Shown: one piece after another, positions 1-8,628 of the stretch
Layout: every line of letters starts with the position of its first letter
How positions within the stretch are numbered: the first letter of the stretch is position 1
Assembly (NCBI GenBank): GCA_051001455.1
Contig: JBPCNH010000010.1
Location: forward strand, 1-14,020
DNA: 14,020 bases
Source: JBPCNH01 sp051001455
GTDB lineage: Bacteria; Actinomycetota; CADDZG01; WHSQ01
Direction: 5' to 3'
Program-made: the position numbers and the translations under genes
Notes under the pieces: model-generated
What the model saw: only the letters and a program-made list of their open reading frames with translations
The model's database searches: none
What the model was told of the DNA's origin: nothing

Positions 1-1
1 G

Positions 2-277
2 GGCGGCTTCGGCCTGGACGGAGGCGCGCCCCCGACCGACGTGGTCGTCTTCTGCGAGGAGTGGAATGGTGTGCTGACGAGCATGAAGAGCCTCCATCAC
101 TGGAAGCGCCGTGTCGTTTTCGACGTCGTGGCCGAACGGTGGGACGATCCGCCGGGCGACGTGCCGATTCCCGACTACCTCGCTCGCTGCACGCCGTCGG
201 AGGCCGAAACGATGCGGCGGTTCCGCGACATGATGGGATACCTGTCGAGACCGGGCGGGGAACGAATGATGAATTAA
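2..277 (+). CDS. 3' end of an unrecognised protein gene (5' part outside window)
   Basis: The frame is open from the first bases of the window and ends at TAA (275-277), so this is the C-terminal part of a longer protein, about 91 residues visible. I do not recognise the family. It is rich in Trp, Arg and Asp and has no visible membrane segment or known motif. Codon use supports coding: most third positions are G or C and the composition is ordinary for a soluble protein. An in-frame GTG at 41 could be read as a start, but the open frame continues upstream of it, so a truncated gene is more likely. It converges on the minus-strand defence operon, with 85 bases between the two stop codons, and is probably the last gene of the neighbouring region rather than part of the defence system. 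Confidence 0.55.
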   Translation, partial: GGFGLDGGAPPTDVVVFCEEWNGVLTSMKSLHHWKRRVVFDVVAERWDDPPGDVPIPDYLARCTPSEAETMRRFRDMMGYLSRPGGERMMN

Positions 278-362
278 TGGGGGAGGGCAGATGATGTCGC
301 GCGAGCGTTGCTGACGTCAGGTGCCCTAAGGGCCAAGGATCACCACATGTGCGCGGCAGATG

Positions 363-2180
363 CTAGCCCGATGCCTGACCTCGCCGCTTTCTACTCGACG
401 TGCTCGGAATACCGAGAATGTCTCGATACTTCGCTACCGTGCGTCGCGCGATGGAGTATCCGCGGCCGGCGAGTAGCATCGAGATCTTGTCATCCGTGTA
501 CGGAGATTCGGGGATTTCTGTCTGAACGATCTCGCGGAGTATAATTCGCACGGCCCGGGCAGAAACATCGCCGCCGGAGCGATGCTTGACACTAGATGAG
601 AAGAAGTACTCTAACGGAAGAATGCCACTCGGAGTCTCGACGTATACGTCCGACTTCGCTCGCGAGATCGTCGACTCGTGCGTCGACAGATAGTCTGCGA
701 CCTGTCGGAGGGTCATTCCGTAGAGGGCCGTTCTGCCTGCCTTCACGAAATCCTGCTGATGGACAAACGTGGCGGCCACAATTGCCAGGAGTGCTGTTTC
801 TGGTCCAATCCGTACCAGTTCTCGTAATCCGCTGGCAAGCTCGTCATCGGCTCCATCGAGCCGCCATCGAATCGTTCGAGCTCTGGTTCCGTCCGAGACT
901 TCGACGTGATTCCCGGAAAGCAGGACTTGATAATCCGGTTTCAGTCTAATGTCGTCGAAAACGCCTTGTTCCCACAGTCCCATGTGACGCAGATCCTCGG
1001 ACGATGCCGTCGCGGCTCCGGCCTCCGCGCCAATTCGATCATCCGGCTCCTCGGGATCCGCCTCCTTCGAAGTCCCATCGCGCACAAAGTCGTGAGGCAG
1101 GTACCATGCGCGTCGGTGGTCCGTGCTGCGCGAGCCACTTTCGACCAAGAGGAATGGGTACCCGTGTTCCGTGAGAAGCTCAATAACATCATCAAGGCCT
1201 GGTTGATCGACGACCCAAAGGCAGCCGTTGGAGTCGCGCCGGTCGACGATCTCCACAGCGGCCGCTTCGAAAAGTGAGATCAACTCGGCAAGGGTGGACG
1301 GCACGTCCGCGGGAAGCTGATCGAATCGATCGGAGATGGTCGGACCGGAGGTGGTATCTGTAGCTGTGCCGGGTTGCGGGTCGCGATCGTAACCCGTGGC
1401 CACCTTGCCGACACGATCTGCCTCGATTCCCAACGCCACGGCCGCGTTGCCGAGCACCTGATCGATAACATCGCGTAGTTGATTGGCGGTTAGCAGGTCG
1501 AGCGCCACAAAAGACATCAGGCGACGGAGTCGCTTGATGGCGTCGCGCATGAGGTCGCTGCGGGACAGTTCCTCGAACTCACGAGCGTGATCGAGAAAGC
1601 GCTGCGCGAACAGCCGGGCTACGGCAGGGTTGCCGGCCAGCACCGGTCGTTCGGTGATCTGAACGAGCTCGTCCTCTCCAAGCTCGCGAAGCAAGGAGAA
1701 GTCTCCCGTACGGCCCAGCAGATGTCCCCGCCACCAGAGCCGACCGAGAGCATTTCGAATCCCGCGGCTGCCTCCGATGAATCGTTCCAGAGTGGTACCT
1801 TGCTCTTGGCCTGGATAGCGCCACCGAACGATATCCGGCAAGAGGATGCAGGCGATGAACGACCACACTGCGGTCTGGGAGGCCTCCGAGGCGGAGATAC
1901 CCATGTGGGTCTTGAGCGCTGCGGCCGCATCAGCGTCGAATCGCTGCCGTCTCGCGACGTCGAGTTGTTCCGGATAGCCGTTTGCAGCGGCGATAGCGCG
2001 AACGGTTCGCTGCAGATCGTCAAGTTCTGAAGGTTCGACCCGGGTTCCACCCGTGGGGTTGAACACTGTGGCGGCATGGGCCGTTGTCGACTTCGCTCTG
2101 GCGTCCTCCAGAGACAGGCTCGCGCGCTCTCGTGCCAGATCGCCGGCTTCGGAATGAAGGAGGCGGGGATAGAGAAGCAT
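363..2180 (-). CDS. DUF6339-like protein fused to a sigma-54 (RpoN) C-terminal DNA-binding domain
   Basis: 605 residues, last gene of the operon, starting at ATG 2180, 4 bases after the previous stop. Residues 1 to about 250 are helical, with a segment around IRNALGRLWWRGHLL (141-155) that I associate with DUF6339 proteins of cytosine-methylase restriction islands. Residues 300-362 form a small module ending HRRAWYLP. An acidic, low-complexity linker (about 370-396) follows. Residues 449-600 match the sigma-54 C-terminal domain: the helix-turn-helix MTLRQVADYL with STHESTISR (489-507), GILPLEYFFSS (519-529), and the RpoN box ARRTVAKYRD (578-587), almost identical to the classical ARRTVAKYRE. 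The Gln-rich activator-interacting region I of sigma-54 is absent and I see no clear core-binding domain, so this is not a normal sigma factor. Known: the RpoN box contacts the -24 GG element. Inferred: the protein provides DNA binding, or senses sigma-54-type promoters, for the restriction module. Confidence 0.85.
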   Translation of the reverse strand: MLLYPRLLHSEAGDLARERASLSLEDARAKSTTAHAATVFNPTGGTRVEPSELDDLQRTVRAIAAANGYPEQLDVARRQRFDADAAAALKTHMGISASEASQTAVWSFIACILLPDIVRWRYPGQEQGTTLERFIGGSRGIRNALGRLWWRGHLLGRTGDFSLLRELGEDELVQITERPVLAGNPAVARLFAQRFLDHAREFEELSRSDLMRDAIKRLRRLMSFVALDLLTANQLRDVIDQVLGNAAVALGIEADRVGKVATGYDRDPQPGTATDTTSGPTISDRFDQLPADVPSTLAELISLFEAAAVEIVDRRDSNGCLWVVDQPGLDDVIELLTEHGYPFLLVESGSRSTDHRRAWYLPHDFVRDGTSKEADPEEPDDRIGAEAGAATASSEDLRHMGLWEQGVFDDIRLKPDYQVLLSGNHVEVSDGTRARTIRWRLDGADDELASGLRELVRIGPETALLAIVAATFVHQQDFVKAGRTALYGMTLRQVADYLSTHESTISRAKSDVYVETPSGILPLEYFFSSSVKHRSGGDVSARAVRIILREIVQTEIPESPYTDDKISMLLAGRGYSIARRTVAKYRDILGIPSTSSRKRRGQASG

Positions 2181-2184
2181 CTGT

Positions 2185-3090
2185 CTAGAAAGCGGCGGCT
2201 AGTCTCAGGCGGTCCTGGACGAGAGCGTCGAAACGCGCTCGATCATGCTTGGCTTTCTGCATAAGCGTTTCCCGATCGTGGTCGTGGAACAGGGTGTCGA
2301 TCAAGCGGCCGATCGTGTCGCCCAGCGTTCCCTCATCGAAGCGTTCGCGGTCTTCGATCAACTCATCGTTCTGCAAGGCGCCGATCAGCATCGACCTTCC
2401 TACGTCGAACCTCAAAATATCGAACAAGAGTTGGGCTTTCTCATCGGGATCGCCTGCTTCGAGCGCAGCGCGCAGGCCGTCGTGCTTAGAATTCAGATAG
2501 AGGCAAAGACTATTACCGGTCCCCCGGTGAAGATCGTTCGGATCCCAGTCGAGATACCAGGCTGCATTCTGGGGCAGGGCGATTTGCTCGAAGTCTACCC
2601 ATTGCATCGGGAAACGTCCGGCTTCTCCGGCCAGTGTAATGGAGCGGCTGTCGCTCCATAGCCTGGACCCGCAGCGGGACGGCGCGAGGGGAGCCGCCTC
2701 CGCTGGCATCTGTTCGAGTGCGAGGAGCAGCGTCAGTTCAACCGAATCGGCCAGATGTTGGCCAGGTATATCACAACGTAGCGATACGCTCTGGTGTCCC
2801 TCGGTTGACGCGGTAATCACCGCTCGGTCTCCCATGCCACGCATCCGACTTCCCGGCGAGGACCAGACGAGAGCCGCCACCAGCGGTTCGGAGCCGTCGA
2901 GTCCTACGTCCGCCAGACCTCCCGCGACATCGATGTCGGCCGTAATGGCGACACTGACCGGCGTGTCCGGATCCCAAGCGGGAAGACTCTCCGGGAGCGC
3001 ACGGCCGGACTCTACGTCTCCCTCGTACCAGAAGGCTCGGACCCGGTCGTCGCGAATGATCTTATACGGTACAGACTCAAGACGAGCCAT
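2185..3090 (-). CDS. Uncharacterised protein of the Z1/GHKL restriction module
   Basis: 301 residues from ATG 3090; the ATG overlaps the TGA of the GHKL gene by one base (TGATG). An AGGAGG lies 10 bases upstream inside that gene. A TTG one codon earlier (3093) has better spacing and could be the start instead. I do not recognise a family. The N-terminal half looks beta-rich (alternating Val, Ile and Ala with many Gly and Asp). The middle has an aromatic segment around AAWYLDWDPNDLH. The C-terminal third is helical and charged, with a run such as DHDRETLMQKAKHDRARFDA. There is no signal peptide, membrane segment or evident nuclease motif. Its position between the GHKL ATPase and the last gene, with overlapping or nearly touching ends, implies that it is made with and works with that ATPase, perhaps as a structural subunit. 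Confidence 0.8.
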   Translation of the reverse strand: MARLESVPYKIIRDDRVRAFWYEGDVESGRALPESLPAWDPDTPVSVAITADIDVAGGLADVGLDGSEPLVAALVWSSPGSRMRGMGDRAVITASTEGHQSVSLRCDIPGQHLADSVELTLLLALEQMPAEAAPLAPSRCGSRLWSDSRSITLAGEAGRFPMQWVDFEQIALPQNAAWYLDWDPNDLHRGTGNSLCLYLNSKHDGLRAALEAGDPDEKAQLLFDILRFDVGRSMLIGALQNDELIEDRERFDEGTLGDTIGRLIDTLFHDHDRETLMQKAKHDRARFDALVQDRLRLAAAF

Positions 3091-4958
3091 CAAGCTTGAT
3101 CCTCCTCGGCGGTGGCAGTCAACTCCAGGCCAACGCTCGTGTCCGCGGGTACAGAAATCCGCACCGTTCCGGAGATTGTCTGTTCCCCGTTGTCATTTGC
3201 GACGTAGATTTCGGGTTTCCGTCCGTGGCTCAACCGCCCGACCAGCCACTCCAGTACCTGGGGGGTGGGAGAGCCCTCCGGCGGCTCGCGTTCTCGTTCT
3301 CCCGAGTCGAGCACGGCAGCCGGATTCGCTTTCACCGTCGTGCCAGCCGAACCGGACGCATGCCGTAGCTTGAACTCCACCTCGAGGACGGCTTGACCCT
3401 CCACCTCCATGAGGCGGCCGGGAGGAACGATGCTGACTCTCGCCCGGGGAGAAGAGCTACGAGTGCCGGACTTGCCACTCGAAGTTCCTGTGCCGTTTGG
3501 CCCTGGTGTACGGGCGCCGGGGCCGGGTAGGGCGGGCAGTAGGGCACTCAGATGCTCTCCCAGTCGTCCGAGCGGCACGCGGTCGCCGTTGTCCGAGCCT
3601 CCTCCCGGATTGCCGGGCCCGGCGAAGGTCTGGAGCTGCTCTTCAATCCGCCTGAAGGTCGCGCCCACGTAGCGTTTCTCCGACCAGTCCTCCAGCGCCT
3701 TGTTCACCCAATCATCGTGCGAAGGTGGTTCCGACTTCGCATAGACACGATCCATCTTCCGGTCGGCCCGATAGACGCCGCCATATTCAAGGTGCTCCGA
3801 ATGGAGCTGCGGACCCTTGACGTACTTTACGACAAGCTCGGGCTCGCGAAGCAACGCTACGTGATGGCAGCGCGCCGGAACGACGGCATCCTCTTCGATG
3901 GAAGAAAGATCTGGGAGTGTCCGTGCCTGGCGTGGGAATTTCCGTAGCGACAACCGACCCAGATGATGCTGGGGCTTGAAGCACTCCACGTCGCCTGTCC
4001 AGCCAAAGGCATCTGGCTCCGAATCTACGGATAGATCTCCATAGGCTTCGACGAACCCGCGAAATGGCGCGATGGTCTCCGGGCTGGGAACGGCGATCGA
4101 TTCCCCATCCACAGATACCTCGAACTGCATGGCCGCCCGACCATCTGACTTCGCTATCATCTTGGGCCAGAAGTTCCACAGCAGGGCGTGCACCACGAAG
4201 TTCATCGCTTCGCGAGCCGAACGCTGGCCAAAGACCGGATCAACGATCGCGATCGTGGTGCCGAGCTCACCATCCATAAACTCCGGAAGACCGAGTCGGC
4301 GGGCGACTTCGTCCGCTTCTTCATCGAGTAGAGGATCGACGAACCCATCCGAGGCGACTCTGCCCCACCAGTGGCGCCCGGTGAATTTCTTTTCATCCCT
4401 GCGGAAGGATTGTCCGAGAGCCGCCACCATGAACCGGGACTGGGTTCGAGACCCATGACGGCATCTCGAGTAGACGATGATCGTATAGATGCGGCTCGTC
4501 AGGTAGAGTGCCGTCTTGCCGTAGCCGAAGGTTCCACCGCCGAACTCCTTGTCGGGTGGCTGCCCGATATCCCGAAGGAAGTCGACGAAGTCGTGCGGTT
4601 CATCTCCAGAGGCCCGGTCGGCTCTCAAGGGTCCGCCAAGGCCGGAAGTTCCACGGTCACTGATGAGCAGAAAACGCGTCCGGTCGCTCTTCGTGACGCG
4701 CTCGGCTTCGTCAAAGCCGACATGAACGGCGAGCACGCCACTCTTCAGATACTGGAACTGCTCGCCTTCGCACTCTTGAGCAGCAATCTCAACGCGGACG
4801 GTCTGATCGCCGACCCGTGCGTCCCAGGTATTCTGCACTGATTCGCGGACGAGCAACTCGAGCCGGTCCAGGTCCGGGCGCCCAAGAGAGTTGCGAATAC
4901 CCTCGGAGGCGATATTCCCGGTCGGGCTGACGGGCTCAGGATAGTGATCGAGACGCAT
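3090..4958 (-). CDS. GHKL-type ATPase (paraMORC/MutL-like) of a restriction system
   Basis: About 622 residues. The N-terminal third carries the Bergerat ATP-binding fold: the N box ESVQNTWDA near residues 39-47, with the Glu and Asn that activate water and hold Mg; the G1 box SDRGTSGLGG near 100-109; and the G2 lid GGGTFGYGKTAL near 140-151. A Gly/Ser/Pro-rich linker near residues 460-500 leads to a beta-rich C-terminal domain. Known: GHKL ATPases of this kind are found beside Z1 helicase-like proteins, PD-(D/E)XK nucleases and cytosine methylases in restriction islands, and are related to eukaryotic MORC proteins. They probably open and close as ATP-driven dimeric clamps on DNA. The ATG at 4958 overlaps the upstream TGA (TGATG); a GTG one codon earlier (4961) is the alternative start. 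All nucleotide-binding motifs look intact. Confidence 0.88.
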   Translation of the reverse strand: MRLDHYPEPVSPTGNIASEGIRNSLGRPDLDRLELLVRESVQNTWDARVGDQTVRVEIAAQECEGEQFQYLKSGVLAVHVGFDEAERVTKSDRTRFLLISDRGTSGLGGPLRADRASGDEPHDFVDFLRDIGQPPDKEFGGGTFGYGKTALYLTSRIYTIIVYSRCRHGSRTQSRFMVAALGQSFRRDEKKFTGRHWWGRVASDGFVDPLLDEEADEVARRLGLPEFMDGELGTTIAIVDPVFGQRSAREAMNFVVHALLWNFWPKMIAKSDGRAAMQFEVSVDGESIAVPSPETIAPFRGFVEAYGDLSVDSEPDAFGWTGDVECFKPQHHLGRLSLRKFPRQARTLPDLSSIEEDAVVPARCHHVALLREPELVVKYVKGPQLHSEHLEYGGVYRADRKMDRVYAKSEPPSHDDWVNKALEDWSEKRYVGATFRRIEEQLQTFAGPGNPGGGSDNGDRVPLGRLGEHLSALLPALPGPGARTPGPNGTGTSSGKSGTRSSSPRARVSIVPPGRLMEVEGQAVLEVEFKLRHASGSAGTTVKANPAAVLDSGEREREPPEGSPTPQVLEWLVGRLSHGRKPEIYVANDNGEQTISGTVRISVPADTSVGLELTATAEEDQA

Positions 4959-5947
4959 CACGCATCCGCCCCGGCGAGAAGCCCAAGTGCCGAAGCTGCG
5001 TCCGACTCCGAAAGAAAGGACGGTGGGTCCGAGCTCAGGTCGATCGTGTACTGGACGGTTCGCACACCTGACGGCGGCCTCCCCCCCGCGAAACTGTCGG
5101 CAGTGATCCTCGGGAACCCATCGGCTACCCGGTAGATTCTACTTTCCCGCAATGCAAAAGTGTGGGGTGCCAATACTGACAAAGATCCCGTTTCGATGCC
5201 GCAGGAGCCCAACTTGGAAAGCAAGACGGACCTTTCCCCACCCGAGGCAACGATCTCGTCTACGATTTCCGGAATCGATGTTCCCGCCGGATGCGGCTCA
5301 ATCTTGAACACCGCAGCCAGCAGCTCGCCATTTGCGGGTGACTCGAGCTGCCCCAAACCATGAATCGTCACGGCCCAATCATCGTTGGCCCGCGTTGTCT
5401 TCACTTCCATCGCCCCGAACGGAGTCACGAAGTCATGGCGGCCGTTCTCCGGGCCCAGCCACCAGGAGACCGCGCCCGCGTGATGGTGGACGAGTTGGCG
5501 CAAGGCATTGAGTTCTCCGAAGAGACCAATCAGCCGGTCGATGCTCGGGAGCGTCCCCCGTTCGCGAGCCAGCAGTTCCCGCCACCGTTCGAGCACCGCA
5601 ATCGCGATCACGTCCGGAGACTCCGAAGATGAGTTGAGGTCGTGCAAGACCTCGGCTGCGATAATGTCGAAATGATCGAAGAGATGAGACATACTGCAGG
5701 AAACGTCGACGAAAGTACGCTTGGCCCCGCCTTCTTCGAGCTTCAGCCGACCGACCAGGACACCCGAACTCTTATCGTCGGTGCGAATCTTCGATCCCGG
5801 AGCAACCGGAATCAACAGATGTCGATCGCCCGAGATATCGATCCCCAGGAGTATTTCACCTCGTTCTACTTTCCTCCCGATTCCTCGCACCCGGACATCC
5901 GGGGCTTCGGGTGCGGAAGTCTCGAGCAGGGCCCACGACTGCTGCAT
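4958..5947 (-). CDS. PD-(D/E)XK motif nuclease-like protein (DUF4420 type)
   Basis: 329 residues if translation starts at ATG 5947. The motif set fits the PD-(D/E)XK family: Glu145 in GLFGELNAL, then WWLGPENGRHDF with Asp172, then FGAMEVKTT with Glu181 and Lys183. This is the pattern I know from DUF4420 proteins encoded next to Z1-domain genes. Predicted role: the DNA-cleaving subunit of the ATP-dependent module. The active-site residues appear complete. The open frame runs further up to 6010, inside the Z1 gene, so the start is uncertain; a TTG at 5965 touching the Z1 stop is possible, but the GGAGG there is too close to it. With ATG 5947 the gap to the Z1 gene is 14 bases, and the 3' end overlaps the GHKL gene start by one base, suggesting coupled expression. 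Confidence 0.85.
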   Translation of the reverse strand: MQQSWALLETSAPEAPDVRVRGIGRKVERGEILLGIDISGDRHLLIPVAPGSKIRTDDKSSGVLVGRLKLEEGGAKRTFVDVSCSMSHLFDHFDIIAAEVLHDLNSSSESPDVIAIAVLERWRELLARERGTLPSIDRLIGLFGELNALRQLVHHHAGAVSWWLGPENGRHDFVTPFGAMEVKTTRANDDWAVTIHGLGQLESPANGELLAAVFKIEPHPAGTSIPEIVDEIVASGGERSVLLSKLGSCGIETGSLSVLAPHTFALRESRIYRVADGFPRITADSFAGGRPPSGVRTVQYTIDLSSDPPSFLSESDAASALGLLAGADA

Positions 5948-5961
5948 CTCGGCGACGCCGA

Positions 5962-8541
5962 TCAAGCCTCCGCCTCTTCTTCGCTGTACTCGAGGTTGTC
6001 CTGATCCCACAAATGACGCTGAACGTCGACGTAGGCCGCGGTCTCGAATGCGGCCTCGGGGAAGGAGAACGCGACCCCGATTACATCCTCGGCGGCGTTC
6101 AGGGGGTCACGAGTCATGGACGGGGACCGTGAGGGTGGCGACTCCCGTTCGATTGGATAGAGGAGGAGAAGGCCGTTCCCAGGCGGACGGACATCCGGCT
6201 CCTCCGGTAGAATCGGAAGGTCAAGTTCATTGTCTTCGGGTGACTTGATCGCTCCGACATCGGCATCGTCACTCGAAGCATTCTTGAGCTTCGACCGCCG
6301 TAGCAGCGGGAACTCGATATCGGTACCGAGGTCGACGCAGCGGACGTCACTCCTCTTGTAGCGCCCAACGACGCAAACGGACCAGTTCGTCAGTCCGTCA
6401 TGCTCTACTTGCGTCTCGATATATCCACGTAGCGCGTCCTTCCGCAGATGCTCGTGCGAGGGATGAAAGGTGTAGGCATCGATGAACTGAAGAATTGGCC
6501 CGGGAGCCACGTCCTTCCACATCTGATGACGCTGGTCGATGACGACGTGCCCGGAGGTGGCCGACGAACGCACCGCCGCCAGAAGTTGCTGGGCGGCACC
6601 CAGATTATTCTTCAGCCAGCCCTCGTCGCGGTGTTTGAAGCGGAAGGTTTGCGGGTTCGTGCCGCTGTATGACGTGTCCGAACTGACAGCCGCCCCCATC
6701 TTCCGGGTCACGAGCAGCGTCGGGTGCGTGCGAATTCTGGGAGCGAGGTCGAGCGGTGTCAGGTCTTCATTTTCGTAACGCTCGATGTCCTTCCGGATCT
6801 CGTGTTCGACTCTGGCCAGATCCCGAAAGTGCTGGTTCAACTCATCGGTCACCCAAATTCTCGGTAGGTCCTCATAGCCTTCCCGATACCCGAACCAGCG
6901 CCCCATCTGGAGCAACGTGTCATAGGCCGAGGCCGCGCGTACGAAGTAGCTGACTACGAGACCCTCGAGCGTGAGACCGCGCGAGAGCGTGTTCCCGCCG
7001 ATCACGATTTGCGTGCTCGCACCACTCCCATACTCCAGCCGCTCCTCGCTCTGGCTGTTCTCGGTGACTACCCGGGCAGACTCGACGACGTCGACCAGAT
7101 GGAGGCGCAACTCCTCGAAGGTGACCGTGGGTGTCGCAGCTTCCGAGGCCACACGACCACTCTCCAGTGTCCAGATCTGCCCTAGCTCTTTGAGCAGACG
7201 CTCGTCGTTGCTGCGAAGCCTGGCCAGTAGCCCCTCACGATAATCCTCGATCATCCCTGCGAGGTGATTGTGCACGATGATATAGAGACTTGTGTGGATG
7301 AGCATCGTGGAGTGAGCGTTGTCTTGTCCCCGGGCCCGCCGGGCCGCCGTGGCCATCAGAAAGTACTGCAACGCGCATTCTAGACTGGAGGCCATGGCCG
7401 GTTTGAAGTCGTCCTTGAACCTTGGCTCAGGACGGACGAGCGATACTTCAACTTCCGGGACGATCCGAATCATGTCGAGCCCGTCGGCACCGTCGTCGTC
7501 CTCCTGATAAACCAGCGGATCCCGGCCGAAGACTCGGCTCGTGCCGAAGTAGTCGGCAGGAGTCTCGAGGTCGATGATGAAGTCGCGAGGGTACAGGTCT
7601 TCGGGGTACCGAGGATCGACGAGTACGTTGGCGAAGGGGGTCGCGGTGTAGCCGACGTAGGCGCTCTTCTGCAGTTCCTCGAGGATGTCGATGACCTGTT
7701 GATTGATCCTGGTCCGGTCGTCCTGATCGTAGGCCGCGTTGATACTGGCCTGATCCGCCTCGTCGTCGATCAGGAGAACGGGACAGTTGGCGAGGATCGA
7801 GCTGTTGGCCGATCTCAACCATCGAAGGAGATTGTCGAGCCGCACATGATTCTTCTTGACCACGCCGAGGAGTTTCTGATGGGCTTTGTCGGTGAGGATC
7901 GAATCGGCGTTGACTCCGCCCAGTTCCTTGAAGTCGTTTTCAATGCTGGTCAGGGTGAACCAGTGCTCTGGATTGAGGTGAACGAGTTCCTGTTCGAGCC
8001 GGCGCTGCGTTTGACGGCGCAGGGCCTTGTGGAGCCCGGATAGCACGATGAACATCCGGTAGCCGATGTCCGCGGCCTTGGCGATAACCGCCGTGAAGTT
8101 GGCCGTCTTGCCGCTCTGGACGTAGCCGAGTACGAGCCCTCGCGTCTCGATGTGGCCGAGCCCCGGGGGTTGGAGGCAGGAGACGACTTTGCTGGAAGCT
8201 TCGTCGACGGACTGAACGACCTCATCGGACCAGCCCTTCTCGTTGAGCAGGAAGTCTCGAAGTGCAGGCCAAAAAGTGTCATTCTCGGAAGGACCGGGAT
8301 ACCAGTCCGTAAGATTGCGGCCGACCAGGGCGCGCGGTTCGCGGAGGGAGCGGATCCGCCCAACCATTTCTTCGTACTGGGCGACTGCCCGATCGAGCAC
8401 CTTGACCGATATGTATGGGCTCAGTTGCTCGCGAACCTGTCCGGGGGTCTTTCCGCTCCGAACGCCATCCTCGATCTGTGCTACGAGGCCGGTAAGGTCT
8501 GGCCGGTTCTCAACGGAATCGGTCAATGCGTTGGTATCCAA
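5962..8541 (-). CDS. Z1 domain-containing superfamily II ATPase
   Basis: 859 residues, a typical Z1 protein length. Helicase motifs in order: Walker A GYVQSGKT (139-146), Walker B with DDEAD (259-263), TATP (299-302) as motif III, GGNTLSRGLTLEGL (515-528) as motif V, and QMGRWFGYR (545-553) with arginine-finger candidates as motif VI. Known: Z1 proteins occur in restriction islands with GHKL ATPases, PD-(D/E)XK proteins and cytosine methylases, and are thought to translocate on or remodel DNA. The start must be TTG 8541: the frame is closed by a TAG shortly upstream, no ATG appears before residue 59, and AGGAG lies 6 bases ahead of the TTG. A weak promoter candidate lies just upstream. The C-terminal 280 residues show no motif I recognise and may bind partners. 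Confidence 0.93.
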   Translation of the reverse strand: MDTNALTDSVENRPDLTGLVAQIEDGVRSGKTPGQVREQLSPYISVKVLDRAVAQYEEMVGRIRSLREPRALVGRNLTDWYPGPSENDTFWPALRDFLLNEKGWSDEVVQSVDEASSKVVSCLQPPGLGHIETRGLVLGYVQSGKTANFTAVIAKAADIGYRMFIVLSGLHKALRRQTQRRLEQELVHLNPEHWFTLTSIENDFKELGGVNADSILTDKAHQKLLGVVKKNHVRLDNLLRWLRSANSSILANCPVLLIDDEADQASINAAYDQDDRTRINQQVIDILEELQKSAYVGYTATPFANVLVDPRYPEDLYPRDFIIDLETPADYFGTSRVFGRDPLVYQEDDDGADGLDMIRIVPEVEVSLVRPEPRFKDDFKPAMASSLECALQYFLMATAARRARGQDNAHSTMLIHTSLYIIVHNHLAGMIEDYREGLLARLRSNDERLLKELGQIWTLESGRVASEAATPTVTFEELRLHLVDVVESARVVTENSQSEERLEYGSGASTQIVIGGNTLSRGLTLEGLVVSYFVRAASAYDTLLQMGRWFGYREGYEDLPRIWVTDELNQHFRDLARVEHEIRKDIERYENEDLTPLDLAPRIRTHPTLLVTRKMGAAVSSDTSYSGTNPQTFRFKHRDEGWLKNNLGAAQQLLAAVRSSATSGHVVIDQRHQMWKDVAPGPILQFIDAYTFHPSHEHLRKDALRGYIETQVEHDGLTNWSVCVVGRYKRSDVRCVDLGTDIEFPLLRRSKLKNASSDDADVGAIKSPEDNELDLPILPEEPDVRPPGNGLLLLYPIERESPPSRSPSMTRDPLNAAEDVIGVAFSFPEAAFETAAYVDVQRHLWDQDNLEYSEEEAEA

Positions 8542-8547
8542 CGCGTA

Positions 8548-8552
8548 CTCCT
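8548..8552 (-). promoter_or_regulatory. Shine-Dalgarno AGGAG deciding the TTG start of the Z1 gene
   Basis: AGGAG sits 6 bases before the TTG at 8541, inside the short gap after the endonuclease gene. No ATG or GTG in this frame offers a better start, so the Z1 protein probably uses TTG, which may lower its expression relative to the methyltransferase. Confidence 0.6.
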
Positions 8553-8600
8553 GTGTAGAAGAATCGTCTTTGGCGGGAGGGGCAGACTTGTCCTTCTAAA

Positions 8601-8628
8601 GGTATAAACTAAGCGACAACTCCGACAA
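8601..8628 (-). promoter_or_regulatory. Candidate internal promoter ahead of the Z1 gene
   Basis: On the minus strand TTGTCG (8628-8623) and TATACC (8606-8601) are separated by 16 bases, each matching the sigma-70 consensus at 4 of 6 positions. The predicted transcript would start near 8594, about 50 bases before the TTG start. It could let the ATP-dependent module be expressed apart from the methyltransferase and endonuclease. The match is weak and may be chance. Confidence 0.25.

Noticed and set aside
311..333. CTGACGTCAG palindrome and GCCC-TAA-GGGC hairpin between convergent genes
   Set aside because: The stem is only 4 bp with no T-tract; too weak to call a terminator.
2639..3373. 244-residue plus-strand ORF
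   Set aside because: It spans the junction of two minus-strand operon genes, is Ser/Arg/Pro-rich and has no recognisable domain.
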